Origin: Pararge aegeria
Lineage: Eukaryota; Arthropoda; Insecta; Lepidoptera; Nymphalidae
Assembly: GCF_905163445.1 (NCBI RefSeq)
Contig: NC_053193.1
Location: forward strand, 9,362,001-9,426,000
Direction: 5' to 3'
Length of the DNA: 64,000 bases
The translations under genes and the position numbers were made by a program. Position 1 is the stretch's first letter. Each line of letters opens with the position of its first letter. Under the pieces are notes generated by a model. That model searched no databases. It was given only the letters and a program-made list of their open reading frames with translations, and was not told the origin of the DNA. Shown here one piece after another: positions 57,068 through 64,000 of this stretch.

Positions 57068-59610
57068 CAGTATAAAATTGCCTTCTGGCCACCTACATAA
57101 AAACTAGTGTTACAGGTACACAATAATATAGATAATGTACTATTAGCGCTCGATAGCCTCGTAGTATCGCCCTGACACATATACCAACTACGGGCCGATT
57201 TATATTGAACGCAACCGCAGTATTGCTACATCCATTTGTAGAATTATTGATAGTACTGCAAATAAATTTTATTGGCCTTTTACTTCAAATAAATACTCAA
57301 AAGATTTTAGGATGTTGCTACAAAATATATGAGGCGGATATTTAAGTACCTGAAATTGCTGGAACACATTCATAAAATATGGAATAAACAAAGCTAAGTT
57401 ACTAAGTTTAACTTGACTTTAACTTATACACTATAATTCAAAAGTGCATAATATCGTTCAGTTACTATTTGTGACCGGCAAATTAGGGATAAGTTCAAAA
57501 ATATCATAAATATTGTTTTTTTTTTGTTTTGTTGGCCTTAGTTATTTAGGGCGAATAAGAAAATAAAATTAGAATAACACAAAAGCAGCCAAAAAATAAA
57601 TAAAATCGAAATTGTTAATTGTGTACAGGAATTGACAATCTGTATTACTTTTATAGATAATCGTTTTTTTTGTTTCACAGACGATGTAGTGTGAAACAAA
57701 AATTCACATTTATGTCATAAAAGACTTTTTCAAATCTACCAAGGCTAATTTCCAGAGATTAGCTCTCAGACATTAAGGATGCTTCAAAATGCTATTATTA
57801 AAATAGATTAATAACTAGGAAGCTCTTATCTTCATGTGTATATTTGTACCTACTATTAATAGCACTTTCCCCGTCGCGTCGTCGAGAAATTCCAGCGATA
57901 ATGGAGCCGGAGAGCAAATTAAAGATGGTTATTAAAGAGTTCTAGAATGAATAAAAATTGGAATTCATTTGCAATAAACTTATACTTATAATACTTATAA
58001 AAAGAAAAAATATTAATATTCTTATTATTTAATATTTTAATGGAAAGTATATTAATTTTATTTAATAATATACACTTAACATGTAGAATAAACTATGTAA
58101 AATTAAATTAAATCTAAAAAGTCTTCGAAACCACCGCAGCGAGGCACAGTTCCTAAGATGCCAAGATCGTTGGCCAAGGATCTAGGATCCCACTCTAGGA
58201 TCACCGGTAGACTCGACAACCCTTTTCGATAATTCTTTGAAAAGAGCTCGTGCTTCCGGACCCCACGGTTATTTATTTTCTTATTTATTCAATTTTTCGT
58301 GTTTAACGTTTCGTCGACGATTTACGTGTTTCCAATGATATTTACTTATTAAAAAAAGAATGTAGCGTTGTATTGAAATGGACGAATTTATAACATCTAC
58401 TAAATAACTTTTACTACCCTCCGAGTTTTTGCTAATTATTATTATTTACAGAAATTTTATTTGAAGATTACATTATAATTATTGTATAAGATTACAGAGT
58501 AGTTCATTCCGGATGAATAAAACTGTAAATGTTATTTCATCCCCTGGATGTGTAATCGCGTAAACTTTAAGTCAGACTTGCTGGTTCATACCTCTATCTA
58601 TTTATAATAAACTTCTTAGGAGATTACATAGTTATGCATACTGGTACTAAATTTAAGTATACAGTCAATATTATACTCGTAGTTCAAGAAATAGCATTGG
58701 TATAAGTATTTACTCGGTCAATGATTTATTCCTGACGGACTGGTAGGTAGGAAATCGTTCAAAGAATTGACTTCATTAGAAGTATTTTTACCCAGGCAGT
58801 GTTTTTTACACTGCCGTGGCAGTTATAAATTTCTCCCTTACCCGGAGCAACTTTAAGTTGTAAGAAACGACTTCACAGTTAATTACTTTGTATCCAGTTA
58901 ACGAAGTGCTAACTTATAATGTATGCAGGTCTCTTGTTCTCGATAAATTAACTTATAATGTCTTTTTTGCTCGCTTCGCACAATAATTTCCTACTCTTAA
59001 CAATTCAATCGAGAAATGACCTAGTTTTTATAATAAGGTAAGTAGATTTTAGTTGGGTGAAAATCAACTATTTTCCATAATAATAGCATAATAGATAATA
59101 AGTGCACGTTCCCGTATAATACCAGTTTTTGATGATACTCAAATACTATGAGTACTAAAGGATTTACTTTCCAAAAGAACTACATCTTTGCGTAAAACGA
59201 CATCACAGTTTTTGTATAGGGCATTTATGTTAAACATCTGTTTAAATTTACATTATCTTGAGTCCTACTTATGCTTGAAACGACGATATAAATCCATCGA
59301 ATTTATTAATTTTTAAGAGATTTTTTGACAAATAGGTACTCCTCCTATTGCTTTCACAGGTATTATATATAAAAAAATAAAGAAGCTTTCAATAATATAG
59401 AACCTGGTTAGAGAGGTGAATCCATTAATATACGCCATACAAATGCTAGAGCCCAAATATCAGCCAAATTATTAGTTTTAGTGATTGTTGGTCAATATTT
59501 AGTAAGACAATGTATTCTATTACACATCTGCTCCGCACAACCTTCAACCATCTTATTAGTTGACCGCACACCCACACTTTAATACAAGTATACAAGTTTT
59601 AGTATATATT
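57068..59610. other. Unannotated; GC islands 57861-57925 and 58118-58268
   Basis: Mostly AT-rich. Positions 57861-57925 (ccccgtcgcgtcgtcgag; gagccggagagc) and 58118-58268 (ccaccgcagcgaggcacag; atcaccggtagactcgac) are GC-richer, without ORFs or known repeats. Confidence 0.4.

Positions 59611-59646
<36 letters not shown>
59611..59646. repeat. (TA)n microsatellite
   Basis: An almost uninterrupted TA run that ends exactly where the Helitron-like element begins. Confidence 0.9.
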
Positions 59647-59647
<1 letters not shown>

Positions 59648-59939
59648 TAGCTGTTGCCCGCGACTTCGTCTGCGTTTGATTTTGTTTTTAAAGTATTCAG
59701 TATCGCTAAGCCTTAAATGAGCATAGTTGTATATATATATAACATGTGACTGTCAATTAATTATAGACAAATAATTTGCAATAAAATAAAATTGTGACTT
59801 TACTTAAAGATCTTAGCTATCCTATCTCTTAAGTTGGACCAGACTGCTCACGGTGTGCCAATTTAATTTAAAATCGGTTCAGTAGTTTAGGAGTCCATCG
59901 CGGACAAACATCGTGACAGGAGATTTATATATATTAAGA
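59647..59939 (-). mobile_element. Helitron-like element, complete, 293 bp
   Basis: On the minus strand it begins A|TCTTAATATATATAAATC and ends aaacgcagacgaagtcgcgg, gcaacag, CTAG|T (CTAG at 59647-59650). A hairpin cgc-a-gac/gtc-gcg with loop gaa lies 8 nt before CTAG, the classic Helitron 3' structure. It is non-autonomous. Confidence 0.85.
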
Positions 59940-60439
59940 TATATCTATATATCTATATATATATATTGTAGTATTATCTGTAGCGGTCAAATGGACGATC
60001 GAAATACTACAAATACGGGTGAAATATAAACAAGTACAAGTTACATAGTATTAAACAAGTAGCTTCAAGTTAGTGCGCTAAGATCTTTTAAAATACGCAA
60101 CGCATTTTAATGCAGTTTTCAGCAATAGCTAGAGGGATTCGAGATAAAGTTTTATACGTAGTAACCATGCATATTACGGATGAGAAAAGCAAAGGAATTG
60201 AAAGAGTTGTATTGTGATGTCGTAACAATCATACTTTTCCGCTTACATTGCAAAAGCTGTTTCAACCTCGAATAGGTTAATTAAAGTAATGTACTACGGA
60301 GTATTAATACTCAGTAGTATTAATCACTCCAAACCGCGCAACATTAGTATGCAGCAAAACCGTACGCAGCCGGGGCGGGTAGATAGTTTATTATATTTCG
60401 ATGAGTAGTATTTTAATAATTCCCACAGTAAATAAATTA
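59940..60439. other. No recognised feature
   Basis: A short tatatc-rich run is followed by unique AT-rich DNA. A palindromic agtattaatact lies near 60308. Confidence 0.45.
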
Positions 60440-60620
60440 CATTGTTTTCACGTTATAAAACACTGCAATATTACCTTACTAAAGAGATAATAAAAATCAG
60501 CACTTGTCTCTTTTACATAAATAAAAGCGCCAACAAATTAGTACTCAGCTCGACAATGTTTAATGAGCGGCACAGCGCGACTTGTAATACTAGAGGCATT
60601 TCAGAAATTCTTGAAAATTT
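60440..60620 (+). repeat. Unclassified dispersed repeat, copy 1
   Basis: caacaaattagtactcagct, aatgagcggcacagcg and cgacttgtaatactagagg are shared in order with 61900-61985. The 85-codon frame 60442-60699 covers it, but nothing marks it as coding. Confidence 0.5.
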
Positions 60621-60830
60621 TCGCATTAAACTTATATACCTAACATCTAACATTATACCTAATGTTAAAATACCGTTACAAGCACTATGCATGCCCTAAT
60701 TAGCACTTCCTCAATGTAGCAGTAATAACTTATCAGAATCGCTTTGTCGAACGTTAAGGTTGCCAGCAGGATCACCCGACGTAGTTGCAAGAGGCAATTA
60801 AAAAAAAAATATATAACACATTTAGGACCT

Positions 60831-60867
60831 GGTTAATTTCCAATGTAGCCTTCATTGGAAATTAACC
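60831..60867. repeat. Perfect 15-bp inverted repeat, 7-nt loop
   Basis: ggttaatttccaatg (60831-60845) and its exact complement (60853-60867). Confidence 0.9.
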
Positions 60868-61029
60868 TATCCTATATCCGACAGGTACCTACCAGATACC
60901 TTCCTTTACACGTTAAACTCTGGCGATATGCATTAATGCATTATTAGGATGGTAAATCTTGGCATAAAAAGCATAATTCGTATATTTTACTAAGCTTTAC
61001 AATTTGGAATGAGACATATCAAATCGAGG

Positions 61030-61110
61030 CGTATTTGAGGTTGTCAATCAGCTGTTCAATTAGGAAAGTTCAAGGACAGTTGAACATTTTCCGATTGTTT
61101 TTATTCTGAC
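61030..61110 (+). repeat. Unclassified dispersed repeat, copy 2 (3' part)
   Basis: tcagctgttcaattagg, gttcaaggacagttgaacat, tttccgattgttt match 61975-62035, 940 bp downstream in the same orientation. Confidence 0.6.
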
Positions 61111-61899
61111 ATGCCAGATACGAATGGCGTTAAACCTATCTATCGTCTGAACTCTACTAATAACTAAGCTACAGATATTGTTTTTTTTTTAGCTGTATCT
61201 TTAATGGTAATTCAAATGATTACCAAAATTGTGACCTTTCGTCTTATCGCATCCTTTTGAAAACGACTACCAACTTGTGTTACAAACTGCAACGTCAGAA
61301 ACATAACGTCTTGTTTAAATCACGAGACATACCAATGTCGATGAAAATCCTACACGATATTTTAATAGTCTTCCTAATCAATCTGCTGAAGCGGAGTTTC
61401 TTAGATTAAAGTGGATAGAACCACTTCGCCTGGTAATAAGATCAGATACAAAATATTGGGTTCATGATTCGATCGATTTGTAGACCACAAAATTTCATCA
61501 GTTAATTTCTACATGGAACCTTTCGTACGCGAAATCGCATTTCACATTTCGTTTGATTTGGCAACCAAAAATTTGACTTCAAAGTAAGCAACTATCAATC
61601 GCTTGTATTTTATGTATTTTTATTGTAGTGTGTTTATAAATTACTTACACAAACTGCTTTTTGTTTGACATACGAATAAAGGCTAATATATTTTTTGTAA
61701 ACAGCAGTTCACCAAAAATATTTCACAGTGAATGCTGTAATCAATTAATCACAGTTGGTATGACCACGCGTCTCGACACGCCATTTTGAAAACATTTTAA
61801 AAACCTACCACAAAATAATTGTAGAGCTTTCCGGAAATCTCGGGGAACAATTTCTCTATCCCAAAGTATATTTATGCCTAACTTATATTCATATCTCTC
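61111..61899. other. No recognised feature
   Basis: AT-rich. Confidence 0.45.
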
Positions 61900-62050
61900 A
61901 TAACTAAAAGCACAAACAAATTAGAGCTTTATAAAATTGGATGAGCAGAACAGTCCCGGTTGTAATACAAGGGCTGTCACTCGCCTGTTCAATTGCCTGA
62001 GTTCAAGGAGAGTTGAACATTTTCTCATTGTTCCCTTCCTGTTTTAATTT
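61900..62050 (+). repeat. Unclassified dispersed repeat, copy 3
   Basis: It joins words found separately in copies 1 and 2: acaaattagagctttat, atgagcagaacagtc, ggttgtaatacaagggctgt, then gcctgttcaattgcc, gagttcaaggagagttgaac. It therefore defines the order of the family. Confidence 0.6.
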
Positions 62051-62261
62051 GTCATACATTCGGCATTTCTCGTTTATGCGACGCTCAAAATAAGAGTGGG
62101 TTTTTATAATTAGAATTACGCCCGTGTCATCTTGACACCCTTGTTTATAGGGCTTTCATTTTATCATTATAATTATAAATTATAATTTAATAAGACCCTA
62201 CGAAGACGAACCTAAGATTACGTGTCATAATATTATTTATACCGGTTAAGTTTGTTGTCCA

Positions 62262-62313
62262 CCAATCCGCACTATGCCAGCGTGGTGGACTAAGGCCTAA
62301 ACCCTTCTCATTG
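62262..62313 (+). repeat. SINE family 2, 3' block, left of a nested LINE
   Basis: ccaccaatccgcactatgcc, agcgtggtggactaaggcc, aaacccttctcattg. The block continues at 62562 with attgtgggaggagaccc. Confidence 0.8.
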
Positions 62314-62561
62314 GTTGCTTCTTAAATATTTTCTAATGACAATGTGAGATGTGAGACAAGAAGAACACCCGGCAAAGTTTATTGTGGGCTTCTTCTTAGA
62401 CCAGGGCGCGTTTGGAACCCTCGTAGCTTTAGTTTTAAGTTAACGATTGTAGTTATCGCCATCACTACTCACTGCTATGTACACATTTTGTATATAATCA
62501 ACGCATCAAAAGTGCCATCTATGTGCCTATTTGAATGAAGAAATATTTGACTTTGACTTTG
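62314..62561 (+). mobile_element. LINE 3' end nested in the SINE
   Basis: ggcttcttcttagaccaggg, cgcgtttggaaccctcgtag, ctttagttttaagttaacg, tttgaatgaagaaatatttg, ending gactttgactttg. The attg sequence is duplicated at 62310-62313 and 62562-62565. The 64-codon frame 62344-62538 is within the UTR. The LINE clade is not determined. Confidence 0.75.
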
Positions 62562-62590
62562 ATTGTGGGAGGAGACCCTTTGGAATTAGC
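62562..62590 (+). repeat. SINE family 2, continuation after the nested LINE
   Basis: attgtgggaggagaccc is the family 2 sequence that should follow cttctc. It fades soon afterwards. Confidence 0.65.
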
Positions 62591-62657
62591 TCTCTTAACT
62601 TTAGTTTAAAGAAAGACGAATGCTCACCTAACAAAACTAAAGAAATGTATATTGTTA

Positions 62658-62691
62658 ATATTTTATTCATGTACCAACATGAATAAAATAT
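62658..62691. repeat. Perfect 15-bp inverted repeat, 4-nt loop
   Basis: atattttattcatgt (62658-62672) and its exact complement (62677-62691), loop acca. The right arm overlaps the tail of the following SINE. Confidence 0.9.
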
Positions 62692-62825
62692 AAATACAAA
62701 TAAATAAATATACTATAATAATACTCACATGACCATTTAGCCCCAAAGTAAGCGTTGCTTGTTCTATGCGTACTAAGATGTCTGATGAATATTTTTAGGA
62801 ATATTATACATAAATATTTATAATA
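62677..62825 (-). repeat. tRNA-derived SINE family 1, 5'-truncated
   Basis: ataaataaatatactataat, tttagccccaaagtaagcgt, tgcttgttctatgcgtacta, agatgtctgatgaatatttt in reverse. The tRNA-like head is absent. Confidence 0.8.
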
Positions 62826-63894
62826 TACAGATAAAATGAATGTGAAATGTTGAGTTTCTTGCCAGTTCCCACTCATGTCTCATTGTATAATGTATATAAC
62901 AATTTTATATCAGGCTAAGTCATATACCATAAAATAACCAATAATAATAATTGTACACATACTGAAATAAACTGTGAACAGGAATAGTACGCTATCGTGT
63001 TCATAGTATGCTAACCACAAAAAAAAGCAGAAACAAAAACTCTACTATGTTATTATAATGAAATACTTACACAGTATACAACATAAAGTATGGGTACGAT
63101 AAATAAAACGAATCTTAGTCTCATAGATAAATTTGATTATAAAAAATTTTTTACTTCGCCGATAAAGCCGGGTCATCCCATAAATTACAAGAGCACGAAC
63201 GTCCCAATATAATTATGTTTTTAGTGTCGTCGAAATAACTTTAACCAAAAATATCCGGTCGTTAGTCGCCTCGTTCCCGGTTTAAAATTAGTCAACAGTT
63301 TGAAGTTAGTTAAAATTCTGCCGTATAAAGTTACTCGAATTATGCTACAGATTATTAAAATAATAGTTTGTAGTAAGTGAAGGGGGTTGTTTATTTTTTA
63401 ACTTTTTTGGTTGAGTTCTTGACTTTCAGTAAATTTTGCGGAAGTGTTTGAAAATATAAATAGATATGTAATAAAAGTATTGTTTACATGATAAAAATGC
63501 TCTTTAGTATAAGTTATGACACTAAATTCAATTTTGTATGAGTCCGTTGCGATGGGTAACCAATATTAGATGTCTAACAACGACAGATACCTTTCCTTCG
63601 TGGTTGGAGAGAGCTTTACGTAAGACTCAAGTCACAATACCAAGTTCATTTTCTAACTCTGCAAACCCACGTTCGTAGCGTGATGAGTCTAAGCTTTACT
63701 CTGTGACAGAATATGCCCAATGATGAATGATGTTTTGATGATTATAACCGTAGATGTAATTTTAATTTTTACACATGCACAACATTTCAAAAGTTTAAAA
63801 TAAAGCTTTTGTACTGAGTAGATCTTCCCAAATTTAGTTTAAGATTGGTACGTGACTAAGTTATGTCTAGACTAATATGACAAGTCAGCCATAC
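62826..63894. other. No recognised feature
   Basis: AT-rich; positions 63150-63280 are slightly GC-richer without an ORF. Confidence 0.45.
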
Positions 63895-64000
63895 CTATAA
63901 TATTATAAATGCGTGCGTTTGTTGGTTTGGCGTTTTTGTCGCAACATGGCATGAGGTGATTATTGTATAGAGTTTGGTACCCTTATTTTTCCGAAAAAGA
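63895..64000 (+). mobile_element. Helitron-like 5' part, runs off the window
   Basis: ctataatattataaatgcgt, gcgtttgttggtttggcg begins like 39008 and 22620. The remainder lies beyond the window end. Confidence 0.6.

Overview
The window reads as nuclear DNA of a lepidopteran insect, probably a butterfly. It is AT-rich and packed with short tRNA-derived SINEs, RTE-type LINE 3' ends, Helitron-like elements with TC...CTAG|T ends, and hAT-type MITEs. The terminal motifs match repeat families I know from moth and butterfly genomes. Assignment to Lepidoptera is firm. Any narrower taxon is inference, because no host gene was recognised.

No intact protein-coding gene, true tRNA, rRNA or CRISPR array was found. 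Almost every open reading frame of 60-130 codons either lies inside a mobile element or looks like chance. The window is best read as a gene-poor intergenic stretch or the inside of a very large intron. Four ORF-like or GC-rich islands are not explained by the repeats I recognise: 21065-21202, 39431-39820, 50661-50855 and 56760-57010.

Layout. Positions 1-7000 hold SINE pieces, two hAT MITEs (1917 and 3388), a perfect 33-bp inverted repeat (4361) and an inverted-repeat element with a hammerhead-ribozyme-like core (5215-5575). Positions 7000-15300 hold family 2 and 3 SINEs, one of them full length with an 11-bp target duplication (11343). They also hold three RTE LINE ends and a Helitron interrupted by a SINE (13348-13775). 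Positions 15300-28500 are sparser, with SINE fragments, a second clear RTE end (24663) and a 388-bp Helitron (25778). Positions 28500-35400 are mostly unique AT-rich DNA. Positions 35400-39250 are dense again: the 388-bp Helitron twin (35783), two related LINE tails, a family 3 SINE and a 381-bp hAT MITE. Positions 39250-49000 are mostly unique. Positions 49000-56100 carry family 1 and 4 SINEs, a 658-bp Helitron and an old tandem duplication split by a LINE tail. Positions 56100-64000 are mostly unique, with a TA microsatellite joined to a Helitron, three pieces of one unclassified repeat, and a LINE end nested in a SINE.

There is no gene network to describe. The parts interact only as mobile elements: SINEs and LINEs insert into one another and into Helitrons, leaving target duplications, and probably depend on RTE- or jockey/CR1-type machinery encoded elsewhere. 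Perfect short inverted repeats with very small loops recur across the window and are its most consistent unexplained structural feature.
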